Shown one piece after another: positions 1 through 7,973 of a stretch of 19,237 nucleotides of DNA. The stretch is from CAWHOW01 sp050013795 (GTDB lineage: Bacteria > Bacteroidota > Bacteroidia > Bacteroidales > CG2-30-32-10), in the NCBI GenBank assembly GCA_050013795.1, contig JBEKEO010000037.1:1-19237 (forward strand). Direction: 5' to 3'. How positions within the stretch are numbered: the stretch's first letter is position 1; each line of letters opens with the position of its first letter. Under the pieces are notes generated by a model. That model had not been told where the DNA came from, made no database searches, and saw only the letters and a program-made list of their open reading frames with translations. Position numbers and translations under genes: made by a program.

Positions 1-510
1 AGGTACGGCATAATTGGATTTTGGGTTCGCAGGTTTTTCTTCTATAGAAACTGGTCTATGATTTTTATCAAATTCGACTACTCCATATCTTTGTGGCTCT
101 AAGACATGATAAGCAAAAACTACTCCTCCATCCGGGTTATTATTTTTAAGCATTAAACCCTGAAATCCGCTTCCATAAAATATATTATCCCCAAGAATCA
201 GGGCAACCTTTTCCTTCCCGATAAAATTTTCACCGATCACGAATGCCTGAGCCAGCCCATTAGGAACAGCCTGTTCTGCATAACTGAAAGAGCAACCTAT
301 TTGTTTTCCATCGCCAAGCAGCTTCCTGAATTGAGGAAGATCATGCGGGGTTGAAATAATCAGGATCTCTTTGATACCCGACATCATCAGGACTGAAATC
401 GGATAATAAATCATAGGTTTATCATACACAGGCATTAATTGCTTGCTTACTGCAATAGTAAGCGGATGGAGTCTTGTGCCTGAACCACCGGCCAGAACTA
501 TACCTTTCAT
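1..510 (-). CDS. rmlA: Glucose-1-phosphate thymidylyltransferase, 3' part cut by window edge
   Basis: RmlA/RfbA makes dTDP-glucose from dTTP and glucose-1-phosphate in the cytoplasm, the first step toward dTDP-L-rhamnose and other dTDP-deoxysugars. The reading frame is open from the ATG at 508-510 to the window edge, giving the first 170 of about 290 residues. Visible motifs are the nucleotide-binding loop LAGGSGTRL (residues 6-14), the substrate region KQLMPVYDKPMIYYP (23-37), the metal-binding LGDN (106-109, D108) and EEKP (157-160). It starts 29 bases after the stop of the RND exporter gene upstream, so both may be on one transcript. Its pathway partner rmlB is about 12.5 kb away on the other strand; rmlC and rmlD are not in the window and may lie beyond the left edge. 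The family assignment is very secure. Confidence 0.96.
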   Translation of the reverse strand, partial: MKGIVLAGGSGTRLHPLTIAVSKQLMPVYDKPMIYYPISVLMMSGIKEILIISTPHDLPQFRKLLGDGKQIGCSFSYAEQAVPNGLAQAFVIGENFIGKEKVALILGDNIFYGSGFQGLMLKNNNPDGGVVFAYHVLEPQRYGVVEFDKNHRPVSIEEKPANPKSNYAVP

Positions 511-539
511 GGAATATTATTAATGATTAATTTTTATAC

Positions 540-2933
540 CTAATTTATTTCTTTGTTTTCACCGACAGGATCATCACCATTCTCATCTGTTTCCACATCA
601 TAAATATCAAGAATGGGCTGTTTAAAGGATCTCGTAGTAATAAATTTATCCAACGATATTATAAGCGAAGGAAGAACTATAATATTGAAGAACAATGCAA
701 GGAAAAGCGTTATTGAAATCAACATCCCAAGTGCCTGCGTTCCGCCAAAACCCGAAACAATAAATACCCCGAAACCAAGAACAAGTACAATGGATGTATA
801 GATCATACTTATACCTGTTTCGTTTAGTGCATTGGCAACAGAACGATTAATATCACCATTGGAATATTTTAATTCAAGCCTGTATTTGGATAAGAATAAT
901 ATCGCATTGTCTATTGATATCCCAAGTGCAACACTAAAAACAATAAGAGTTGAAGGCTTCACCGGTATATGCCCATAACCCATAATGGCAGCTGTGATCA
1001 TCAGAGGTATAAGGTTGCATATCATGGCAATGAACACCATCCTGTATGAAGTGAAAACAAGCGCAACAATTAACGATATCAACAAAATGCCGAATAAGAC
1101 GCTTTCTACCAGGTTGTCTATTAAAAAATCCGTGCCCTTGGTATACACCACACTATTGCCTGTGACCGTAACATCAAATTTTTTAGGATTAAAAATAGAA
1201 TCAATTTTAGGCTTAAGTTTCGATACAATCCTTTTCATTTCTTTTGTGCCGATATCCGCCATTTGTACGCTTATCCTCGTATATCGCTTGGTGCTGTCGA
1301 TGAAAGAATGGATCATGTTTTTCTTTCCCTTTATACTGGTGGGCAAATACGACAGGATAAAAGCCGTTTCATTATTATCCGGAAGACTATAGAAAGTAGA
1401 ATCACCGTTATAGAATGACTGCTTTGCAAACTTTACAAATTCAGCCAATGATAAAGCTCGCGAAAACTGAGGGAAACTATCTAGCTCTTTTTGCAATTTA
1501 TCAATCTTGGCAATAGTTGAAAGTTTCAGGACGCCGTTTTTCTTCCTTGTATCTATAGATATTTCAAATGGCATTACTCCGTGAAAATTCTTTTCAAAGA
1601 ATTTCAAATCAGTGTAAATAGGGTCATCTGTCCTAATATCGTCAACAACTTTTCCCGATATTTTCATTCTGGATATACCATAGATACATCCTAGCATAAA
1701 AACTCCTGTTATGATATAAACCAGTTTTCTTTTAGAAAAAACAATCTTTTTTATGCTTTCTATTACCATATTTACTTTTTTATTGTCAAGATGCTTCAGC
1801 TGTTTTTCCTGAGGGGGAGGAAGATAACTGAAAATAATTGGAATAAGCATTATAGAAATAGCATATTCTACCATAACATTGATAGATGCTACAACCCCAA
1901 ATTCTTTAAGAATGGCACTTGACGTAAACATAAAAGTAGCAAAGCCTGTTGCTGTTGTAAGATTTGTTATTAATGTTGCAAAACCGATGCGTTTTACAAC
2001 CCTTGATAATGCTTTGACCTTATTGCCATGTTGCTTAAATTCCCAATGATATTTATTGATGAGATATATGCAATTTTCTATGGCGATGATAACCAATAAT
2101 GAAGGTATTACTCCCGAAAGAATTGTTATTTTATAACCAAAAAGGGAAATAGTACCAAGTGTCCAGATAATACTAATAATTACAAGTACCATGGAAGAAA
2201 AAACCACTTTGGTAGATTTAAAAAACAAGATCATTATTACCATAGCAATGATCAGTGATAGAATAATAAAAAGGAATAATTCTGATTTTATTTTTTTTGT
2301 AGTAACAGTTCGAATATAAGGTAATCCAGAATAATGGACTTCCGAGTTTGTCTTTTCCTTGTATTCATCGATCATGGATTTAATATCCATTATCAGCCCT
2401 TCCCTGCTTCTGTCGTTTAGTTTATTTTTATCGAGCGTGATGGCGATAAGGTAAATATGCTCCTTTTTATTATAAAGGAAGCCATTATAGAAAGGAAGCG
2501 AGAAGATCAGTTTCTTAACGCTGTCAACTTCTGCTTGTGTTTTAAGTTTGCGTGAAACGAGCGATTTGAATTCAAATTTTTTAATACTGTCATTCTTATA
2601 AATATTAACAGTTCTTGTAATAGAAACAACTTCTTCTATGCCGCTTAACTTTTTAATATTATTGCATAAATCGTACAGCGCATTAAACTGGTCCTTTTCA
2701 AAGATCTTATCGCTCTTAATACCAACAGCAAATACATTACCGTCTTCTCCAAACCTATCTTTAAATATTTCATACTTAATTGATGTTGAATCGGAATAAG
2801 GTAGCATTCGTGCCAGTTCATAAGAAAGCTGAACGTTAAGGGCTTTATATGCCATAAAGCCCGTTAAAATTGAAATGATTATAATTATTGCCAGCCTGTT
2901 TCTAAGCAGTAGCCTGACCAAAAATGTCCACAT
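540..2933 (-). CDS. RND superfamily (MMPL/HAE3-type) exporter
   Basis: This is a 797-residue inner-membrane protein with the two-fold RND layout: one helix (about 12-30), a large periplasmic loop (31-217), five or more helices (218-372), a cytoplasmic linker (373-402), then the same pattern again (helix 403-420, loop 421-605, helices 606-763). The length and single-chain duplicated form fit the HAE3/MMPL branch (hopanoid, lipid or hydrophobe exporters) rather than the roughly 1,030-residue drug pumps of the AcrB type. The second half carries the expected charged residue of the proton relay region in GISIDNAILFLSKYR (D675). The equivalent site in the first half reads AIENCIYLINKYH (E286). The C-terminal tail is acidic. 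No periplasmic adaptor or outer-membrane channel gene is adjacent. The substrate cannot be told from the sequence; a lipid or envelope component is an inference from the family. It lies upstream of rmlA in the same direction. Confidence 0.9.
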   Translation of the reverse strand: MWTFLVRLLLRNRLAIIIIISILTGFMAYKALNVQLSYELARMLPYSDSTSIKYEIFKDRFGEDGNVFAVGIKSDKIFEKDQFNALYDLCNNIKKLSGIEEVVSITRTVNIYKNDSIKKFEFKSLVSRKLKTQAEVDSVKKLIFSLPFYNGFLYNKKEHIYLIAITLDKNKLNDRSREGLIMDIKSMIDEYKEKTNSEVHYSGLPYIRTVTTKKIKSELFLFIILSLIIAMVIMILFFKSTKVVFSSMVLVIISIIWTLGTISLFGYKITILSGVIPSLLVIIAIENCIYLINKYHWEFKQHGNKVKALSRVVKRIGFATLITNLTTATGFATFMFTSSAILKEFGVVASINVMVEYAISIMLIPIIFSYLPPPQEKQLKHLDNKKVNMVIESIKKIVFSKRKLVYIITGVFMLGCIYGISRMKISGKVVDDIRTDDPIYTDLKFFEKNFHGVMPFEISIDTRKKNGVLKLSTIAKIDKLQKELDSFPQFSRALSLAEFVKFAKQSFYNGDSTFYSLPDNNETAFILSYLPTSIKGKKNMIHSFIDSTKRYTRISVQMADIGTKEMKRIVSKLKPKIDSIFNPKKFDVTVTGNSVVYTKGTDFLIDNLVESVLFGILLISLIVALVFTSYRMVFIAMICNLIPLMITAAIMGYGHIPVKPSTLIVFSVALGISIDNAILFLSKYRLELKYSNGDINRSVANALNETGISMIYTSIVLVLGFGVFIVSGFGGTQALGMLISITLFLALFFNIIVLPSLIISLDKFITTRSFKQPILDIYDVETDENGDDPVGENKEIN

Positions 2934-3317
2934 AGTACCTATTTCTTACCTCTCTCCAAACTATACAAATTTTCTTTGGTATATATTTTAGGGGCTTCAA
3001 AATTAACATTTTCCTTTGGAAAAGAAAAATGAATCGGATTTTGTTCAACTTGTCAGATTGTTATTAATTCTGGTGCCTGTATTTTATTTCAACATTTTTC
3101 TCCCAAGATTAGGAGATCACAAAGGTTTATACTGAGTTATGCAGAGAAAATACTGAGTTTTCTGAAAATCAATGTTTTTGATTATCAATTATTGTATAAC
3201 CAACTTTAATTGTAAGCTACTGACCAATATATTATTATTATTAAATTAAAAAACGCCGCAGCCTTCTCTGTGGCGTTTTTATTTACTTCTACTCCTGACT
3301 CCCCACTCCAAACCAAA
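2934..3317. other. Gene-free spacer, 384 bases
   Basis: This AT-rich spacer separates the exporter gene from the repeat-protein gene, both on the minus strand. It contains the terminator at 3249-3280. It also has a short direct repeat of atactgagtt (about 3129-3138 and 3150-3159), the second copy sitting in a weak 6-bp hairpin (agaaaa 3145-3150 with ttttct 3158-3163). The promoter of the exporter gene should lie here, but I found no good TAnnTTTG box on the minus strand. No credible reading frame or RNA gene was seen. Confidence 0.6.
3249..3280 (-). terminator. Rho-independent terminator of the repeat-protein gene
   Basis: A 12-bp stem (3249-3260 with 3269-3280, one G-U pair) encloses an 8-base loop. 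The GC-rich core is cgccgca/tgtggcg, flanked by an A-run on one side and a T-run on the other, so it could work in both directions. It sits 38 bases past the stop of the minus-strand T9SS protein gene, the only gene that reads into it. Confidence 0.85.
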
Positions 3318-4448
3318 CTACTTCTTAATAAGCTTCTTTACTTCTATTCCTTTTTCGGTTATTACTTCCATCATATACACACCACTTGGCAAATTAGAAA
3401 CATCTACATTGGTTAAATTACCATTGATTAAAAGTGTTTCAATATGCTGACCTTGTGTATTCAGAATATTTATTGTTGCTTTTTCGGGGACATCAATAGT
3501 AAGGTTATTTGTTACGGGATTAGGGTAAACTGTTATGTTTCCTTCCTGTGCCGGCAATTCATTTATTCCGGAAACGGCTTTATAATAATAACATAAACTG
3601 TCGCCGCCATTTATCTTGGTAGCAGCGCTATTCCAACCTCTCGTTGCGCTGTTTGTCATTAGATTATTAGAGTTATAGTACATTATGGTATTCGAATAAT
3701 TCACCCAAGTAGTACCGCTCCATTTTTGCTGTATATCTGATATCTGGTCGCCATTTGAATTGTAGGTATAGGCATTTTGCTTATAATTCACCCATGCAGA
3801 GCCGCTCCAGCTTTTTTCTAAATTGCTTGTGCATTGATTACTGGTATTATAAGTAAAGATATATTGCACATCATTCGCCCATGCACTACCTGACCAGTCT
3901 TTGCCCAATTCAACTGTCATATTACCACTGGCATCAAAAGTATTGTTGTATAGCAAGGAATACTGCCACGTTGAGCCCATCCAGATTTGAACGGTATCAC
4001 TGGTACATTCATTACTGGAATTATATACAAAGGAGTACTGCATTTGATTTACCCAAGAAGAGGTATTCCAGTATTTCCATAATTCGCTTAAAACTTTATT
4101 ATCGGAATTGTAAGTGTAGGTTATTAATGCCATATTTTTCCATGTGCTACCGCTTAATTGCAAATCTGTTTCACTTGTAAGATCGTTGCTGGAATTATAA
4201 ACAAAATCTACTGTTTTACCTTCAGGCGATGTGTTCCATGTGGAGGTAAGGCTATCGTACGGCCAAATATAACTACTATCCATTAAATAGATTGTTGATT
4301 TTGGACTAAGTAAGTTTAGCGGGTTTGTAACGGGGTTAACAAATGATGTGTGTTTTTGATATTTTCCACTTTGCGGATTTTGTGAAAAAGCACTGCTCAA
4401 TAAGCCAACCATAGCAAAGAGCATAATAAATGTACTGGTTTTTTTCAT
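3318..4448 (-). CDS. Secreted 29-residue-repeat protein with T9SS type A sorting domain
   Basis: From the ATG at 4448 the product has 376 residues. A signal peptide (about 1-22, ending SSAFSQ) is followed by a repeat region and a C-terminal type IX secretion sorting domain (about 305-376: VYPNPVTNNLTIDV, then NLPSGVYMMEV, ending KKLIKK). The repeats resemble YD-type units: Trp residues recur at 103, 132, 161, 190, 219 and 248, exactly 29 apart, each in a SGSxWxN context followed by YTYNSxN; a weaker first unit has W71. It should be exported to the surface or medium through the T9SS and either anchored or released. The reading frame stays open up to 4502, but the short start is preferred because it puts the signal peptide at the N-terminus and because the likely -7 box overlaps the longer start. 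The binding target is unknown. It is a single-gene unit with its own promoter and terminator. Confidence 0.9.
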   Translation of the reverse strand: MKKTSTFIMLFAMVGLLSSAFSQNPQSGKYQKHTSFVNPVTNPLNLLSPKSTIYLMDSSYIWPYDSLTSTWNTSPEGKTVDFVYNSSNDLTSETDLQLSGSTWKNMALITYTYNSDNKVLSELWKYWNTSSWVNQMQYSFVYNSSNECTSDTVQIWMGSTWQYSLLYNNTFDASGNMTVELGKDWSGSAWANDVQYIFTYNTSNQCTSNLEKSWSGSAWVNYKQNAYTYNSNGDQISDIQQKWSGTTWVNYSNTIMYYNSNNLMTNSATRGWNSAATKINGGDSLCYYYKAVSGINELPAQEGNITVYPNPVTNNLTIDVPEKATINILNTQGQHIETLLINGNLTNVDVSNLPSGVYMMEVITEKGIEVKKLIKK

Positions 4449-4499
4449 GTTATTGTTTTTTAGTTTGTTGTTTATTTCTCTTTCAATTGATTGATGCTT

Positions 4500-4507
4500 C
4501 AAATGTA
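4500..4507 (-). promoter_or_regulatory. Bacteroidota-type -7 box (TACATTTG) for the repeat-protein gene
   Basis: On the minus strand the sequence TACATTTG matches the TAnnTTTG -7 consensus of Bacteroidota. Transcription would begin near 4493, leaving about 45 bases of leader before the ATG at 4448. A TTG lies upstream at 4535-4533, but the 25-base spacing is longer than usual, so the -33 element is uncertain. Confidence 0.5.
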
Positions 4508-4607
4508 TAATATTTTCCTAAATTAAAATCCACAACCTTTAACTTAACACTTATGTTTTAATGATAGAAATTGCAAACAGACAAAAAAAGATGCGCAATA
4601 AGCGTTT

Positions 4608-4796
4608 GGAAATATAAGTCAACTGTTTGGAGATGTATCTCAACTGTCTGGAGATACACCTCAACTGTTTGGAGATACATCTCAAGTGTTTGGAGATACA
4701 TCTCAAGTGTTTGGAGATGCATCTCAACTGAGTGGAGATGCATCTCAAGTGCTTAGAGATATATCTCCTTTGCTTTATGATGTATCTCTTTTGTTT
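4608..4796. repeat. 21-bp palindromic minisatellite, nine units
   Basis: Nine head-to-tail 21-base units run without spacers: 4608, 4629, 4650, 4671, 4692, 4713, 4734, 4755 and 4776 are the unit starts. The typical unit is ggagat-rc-atctcaa-s-tgttt in form. Units 4 and 5 are identical; units 6 and 7 contain the perfect 12-base palindrome gagatgcatctc; the outer units (1, 8, 9) are more diverged, the usual pattern of an array homogenised from the middle. The block lies in the 580-base gap between two minus-strand genes. Because 21 is a multiple of three, frames stay open on both strands (for example 4551-4802 minus and 4686-4898 plus), but their products are only the repeat in translation, with no start context or conserved ends. 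I call it non-coding repeat DNA. Confidence 0.9.
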
Positions 4797-5028
4797 TGTC
4801 AAGGCACTATTTTATTGTATGATGAAACCGTATTACAAACACAAGTTACTGTAATTGTTGTAATTATGAGTAAATTCAATTTGGCAATTAGTTTGTAAAG
4901 ATTGGATAGAAAAACGTGCAAATTAGTGGAGAAAAACTGCGAAATAATAATAAGGAAAAACGACTTAAAGGGTTATGCACTGTGGCTACAGAACTATAAA
5001 AACTACTAATTATTAATAAAACACCAGT
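4797..5028. other. Gene-free spacer after the minisatellite
   Basis: Together with 4449-4607 and the repeat block this completes a 580-base stretch without a gene. It is AT-rich. I see no clear terminator for the minus-strand lipoprotein gene that ends at 5029, no promoter box I would defend, and no RNA gene. Confidence 0.5.
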
Positions 5029-5793
5029 CTATGGCATTATAAATAAAACATAATATGCAAAATAGAAAAATGCCACAAAGGCTGCAATACATAATAAAGC
5101 AAATAATATCAATCCTGTCAATGCAAAGCCTTTTCCTTTTAATTTATTTTTAACATCGCTAATCCTGTTATATCCTTTGAAACTAAAAATAATCCCTGCT
5201 AATAAGCAAAGTCCTGCCAATATTGCTAAATAAGGCGTAATACTTATTGCTGCAAATGTTAAAGCCAATCCAAGTATGCACAAACCAAATCCTGTTACCG
5301 ATACCCAATCCAGCTTTCTGTCTTCTTTCTGCAGTTCCGGTGATTTGTTATTAGTGGGATTTTCCGGTGTTTTATTTGTAACGGAATTAGTTGAAGTTGG
5401 CGGCATCTTTTTCATAGGTTTGCCGGGAGCCTTTTTCTTTGATGAATCTCTTGCAATAAACTTTATTGCATACTGGGGCGCATAGTCATCATTGGTTATT
5501 GTTTTCGCCAACTGAGCTGTTTCATCCGAAGGAGTCGCATTAACAGAAGCAATTAAATTATCATTTTCGTTATTAAGTATTGGCTTATCCGTTTCTGGCT
5601 GTTTAGCATGCTTTTTCGCTTGTGTGGTTCTGCTGTCGATATTCTTAACAAACGAAGGCGTTTCAATATAATATCCTTTTTCATGCTGCCGTTTAACAAT
5701 GGCAAAATTGCCCGTCATCTTGCATGAAGTAATAATGCAAAGCGCAATGGCAAGTAGTAAATATTGTTTGCTGAAAAGTGGTTTCATTATCAT
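5029..5793 (-). CDS. Lipoprotein with Pro/Lys/Thr-rich linker and C-terminal membrane domain
   Basis: The 254-residue product begins with a lipoprotein signal (ATG at 5793, or more likely the third codon ATG at 5787): a hydrophobic stretch 11-21 and lipobox ITSC with C24 as the probable acylated cysteine. Residues 30-160 are polar and low in complexity, with a run rich in Lys, Pro, Thr and Asn at 116-160. Three hydrophobic segments follow (about 164-182, 186-206, 222-250), with a GYNRISDVKNKLKGKGFALTGLIL stretch between the last two that resembles small DUF4190-type membrane domains. It begins 19 bases after the waaA stop and is probably the last gene of that operon. I do not recognise a specific function. 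A lipid-anchored N-terminus combined with C-terminal helices would hold both ends of the linker at the inner membrane if the lipobox is used. Confidence 0.75.
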   Translation of the reverse strand: MIMKPLFSKQYLLLAIALCIITSCKMTGNFAIVKRQHEKGYYIETPSFVKNIDSRTTQAKKHAKQPETDKPILNNENDNLIASVNATPSDETAQLAKTITNDDYAPQYAIKFIARDSSKKKAPGKPMKKMPPTSTNSVTNKTPENPTNNKSPELQKEDRKLDWVSVTGFGLCILGLALTFAAISITPYLAILAGLCLLAGIIFSFKGYNRISDVKNKLKGKGFALTGLILFALLCIAAFVAFFYFAYYVLFIMP

Positions 5794-5812
5794 ATTGCAG
5801 TTGCCAAAGGTA

Positions 5813-7048
5813 TTAAAAATACTTCTCTGTTTCTTTCAGTATAATATTAGAGGCGCCAATGTTGCTTTGTACAAAGTTCTTGGCAATTTGGGCAGTTTGC
5901 TTTAAGTAATCAGGCTCGTTGCAAAGCTTCAGCACTATATTCATCAGCCCGGCTTCATTGCTTATGCTGAAAGCGCCTCCGACTTTAATTAGGTCAATGG
6001 CTTCGCGGAACTTGTGGTACTTAGGCCCGAAAATAACAGGCATGCCAAAAGTGGCCGCTTCCAGTATATTATGGATACCGTTGCCAAATCCGCCGCCTAT
6101 ATACGCAATCTTGCCGTACTGGTATACATGCGACAATATGCCGATGCAATCGATCACCAGCACTTTTGCATACATCACATTGTCCTCGTCGGCTTCCGAA
6201 TAAAGCACCACATGCCCCTTTTTTATCTTGTCGACAAGGCTTGCTATATGCGGTTTATCCACCATGTGAGGGGCAATAATGAACTTGTAATTGGTTTTTT
6301 CCGAGTTGATAAGCCTAGTGATGATCTCCTCGTCGGGTTGCCACGAACTGCCGGCAATAAATATTTCGCTACCCCGGCAGAATTTCTTAATTACAGGGAA
6401 ATCTTTCACCTGTTTGGTAATATCAGCCACCCTGTCGAAACGGGTATCGCCGCTTACTGTTACCTGTTCAATGCCTGCGCTGTTCAGCAGTTCCTTTGAT
6501 TCTTTATTCTGAACGAAAATATGAGTAATTCCCATTAACTGCTTTCTGAACCATGTACCATACCAAGCAAAGAAATGCTGGTTCTTCCTGAAATTAGCCG
6601 AAATAACAAAGAAAGGAATATGGCTATTCTTCACTTCCCTGATGTAATTGAACCAGAACTCGTACTTCACAAAAAATACAGCCTTAGGATTAATTAAGCT
6701 GACAAAATGCTTTGCATTGGCAGGAGTATCAATGGGCAGATAGAACACATAATCTGCGCCCGAATAGTTTTTGCGCACTTCGTAGCCTGAGGGCGAAAAG
6801 AACGTAAGCAGTATCTTATATTTTTTATTCTGCTTTAATTTTTCAATAACAGGTCTTCCTTGCTCAAACTCGCCAAGTGAAGCGCAATGAAACCATATAA
6901 TTGAATCTTCTTTCTTTACTTTTTTTTCTATCTTTTCAAAGATTCCTTTTCGCCCGCTTATCCATAACTTCGCCTTCTTATTAAAGAGAGAGGCAATATA
7001 AATAAGAAGAAAATAAATCCTGACAGAAAGATTATAAAGGAAAACCAC
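5813..7048 (-). CDS. waaA: 3-deoxy-D-manno-octulosonic acid (Kdo) transferase
   Basis: WaaA (KdtA) transfers Kdo from CMP-Kdo to the lipid A precursor at the inner membrane; it is a GT-B glycosyltransferase. From the GTG start the protein has 411 residues. Seen are an N-terminal membrane-associated segment (3-22), the catalytic-base motif FHCASLGEFEQGRP (53-66, probable catalytic E60), VFFVKYEFWFNYI, GDTRFDRV, GSSWQPDEE, the nucleotide-binding APHMVDKPHI, and the C-terminal GGGFGNGIHNILEAATFGMPVIFGP. The frame stays open to 7225, but that would add 59 residues overlapping the upstream gene and unlike the family. The GTG at 7046-7048 begins VVFLYNLSVRIYFLLIYIASLFN, the usual start of Bacteroidota homologues, and lies 10 bases after the upstream stop. 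It is the middle gene of a three-gene envelope operon. Confidence 0.95.
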   Translation of the reverse strand: MVFLYNLSVRIYFLLIYIASLFNKKAKLWISGRKGIFEKIEKKVKKEDSIIWFHCASLGEFEQGRPVIEKLKQNKKYKILLTFFSPSGYEVRKNYSGADYVFYLPIDTPANAKHFVSLINPKAVFFVKYEFWFNYIREVKNSHIPFFVISANFRKNQHFFAWYGTWFRKQLMGITHIFVQNKESKELLNSAGIEQVTVSGDTRFDRVADITKQVKDFPVIKKFCRGSEIFIAGSSWQPDEEIITRLINSEKTNYKFIIAPHMVDKPHIASLVDKIKKGHVVLYSEADEDNVMYAKVLVIDCIGILSHVYQYGKIAYIGGGFGNGIHNILEAATFGMPVIFGPKYHKFREAIDLIKVGGAFSISNEAGLMNIVLKLCNEPDYLKQTAQIAKNFVQSNIGASNIILKETEKYF

Positions 7049-7058
7049 GGTATTGCTG

Positions 7059-7817
7059 TTAATAGTAATAATATTTGTCAGGAGCAATCTTATATATCGG
7101 GATAATCCAGCCAACCTTAATGCCCGAAAGCATATCAAACCGCTTTGCATTATCAGGTCCGTGCAGGTCGAAGTTGTATCCACGGCAGCCTTTTGTCCAT
7201 GCCTGTACAAAATCGAATCCTGCAAAGAAGGTCACCAATCTTTTATTTCCAATGTACATATAACCTATAAATTCATTGGCTGAAATTCCGTCAGTCAGCC
7301 TGTCATAACCTTTCGCATAATCGCCCTGAATTTGAGGTGCTGTATGATCAGGGTTTTCTATTCTTATTTTATGCAGCAGAAATCCAGGTCCGACCATAAT
7401 AACAAACCCTGAATTTTTATTTGGACCCCATAACGGAAAAAGCTTTCCTACTCTGCCGCTAATATTAAACCCTCTTTCCTGCAGGTAGATGTCAGCATAA
7501 ATTCCGTTACCATCAATTACATTGCCATCGCTAGTTTCAATAGATTTAAAGATATCGCCTTCTTTAATGGTATCACGGAACATATAATATCCGTCAGCTC
7601 CAAAAAGCCAGTTGGATTTTGTTTTATAGAAAAAAGAACCACCTACATTCGAATTTGAGAAGAAACGTTTAGCCATATCAGCACCGGGCTTTTGATACCC
7701 GTATGAAAAACTAATAAGCGACATTGATATAGCTGAATCTTTAACGCTAACTTGTGCAAAAGAAAATTGACAGCAGGAGAAAAAGAATAGCACCGCAGGG
7801 AATAAAAACCTTTTCAT
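7059..7817 (-). CDS. Outer-membrane beta-barrel-like protein upstream of waaA
   Basis: This 252-residue protein has a clear signal peptide (MKRFLFPAVLFFFSCCQFSFAQ, cleavage after the last Ala-Gln region). The rest alternates polar and hydrophobic residues in aromatic-rich strands (SMSLISFSYGYQ, VGGSFFYKTKSNWLFGADGYYMF, FVIMVGPGFLLHKI, FIGYMYIGNKRLVTFFAGFDFV, IKVGWIIPIYK), as expected for a small outer-membrane barrel. It ends in KYYYY rather than a classic single aromatic end. Its stop is 10 bases before the waaA start, so the two are surely co-transcribed; a role in LPS or outer-membrane assembly is an inference from that position only. I do not recognise a named family. Confidence 0.8.
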   Translation of the reverse strand: MKRFLFPAVLFFFSCCQFSFAQVSVKDSAISMSLISFSYGYQKPGADMAKRFFSNSNVGGSFFYKTKSNWLFGADGYYMFRDTIKEGDIFKSIETSDGNVIDGNGIYADIYLQERGFNISGRVGKLFPLWGPNKNSGFVIMVGPGFLLHKIRIENPDHTAPQIQGDYAKGYDRLTDGISANEFIGYMYIGNKRLVTFFAGFDFVQAWTKGCRGYNFDLHGPDNAKRFDMLSGIKVGWIIPIYKIAPDKYYYY

Positions 7818-7927
7818 AACACAACAAAATTAAATATTTTTAGTTAATCATGAAATAATAGCAAATAACGCAGGAATGTCGAAAATGGTATTTTAATAAA
7901 CAACTAAAATACAACAAGAATAATATT

Positions 7928-7935
7928 TATATTTG
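7928..7935 (+). promoter_or_regulatory. Probable -7 box (TATATTTG) of the nucleotide-sugar operon
   Basis: TATATTTG matches the TAnnTTTG consensus of Bacteroidota housekeeping promoters and lies 38 bases before the first start codon of the plus-strand operon. No clear TTTG -33 element is at the normal spacing. This 156-base divergent region must also hold the promoter of the minus-strand envelope operon; a candidate TAATTTTG (7832-7825) is rather close to its start codon at 7817. Confidence 0.5.
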
Positions 7936-7973
7936 CCTGAATTTTAAAAGGCTTTCAAAAAAAGAAGATAGAT

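Noticed and set aside
985..1392. 135-codon plus-strand open frame
   Set aside because: It is antisense to the exporter gene and has no signal or motif of its own.
3145..3163. Small hairpin agaaaa/ttttct in the left spacer
   Set aside because: A 6-bp AT-rich stem is expected by chance in such AT-rich DNA and is too weak to call a terminator.
4608..4796. Possible CRISPR array
   Set aside because: The units abut directly with no unique spacers, and no cas gene is in the window.
4551..4898. Open frames on both strands across the 21-bp repeats (e.g. 4551-4802 minus, 4571-4756 plus, 4686-4898 plus)
   Set aside because: They stay open only because the 21-base unit is a multiple of three; the products are the repeat in translation and several frames are equally open.
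6014..6499. 161-codon plus-strand open frame
   Set aside because: It is antisense to waaA, whose catalytic and nucleotide-binding motifs are intact in the minus frame.
7825..7832. TAATTTTG on the minus strand as promoter of the waaA operon
   Set aside because: It fits TAnnTTTG, but transcription would begin almost at the start codon, so it is not listed as a separate feature.
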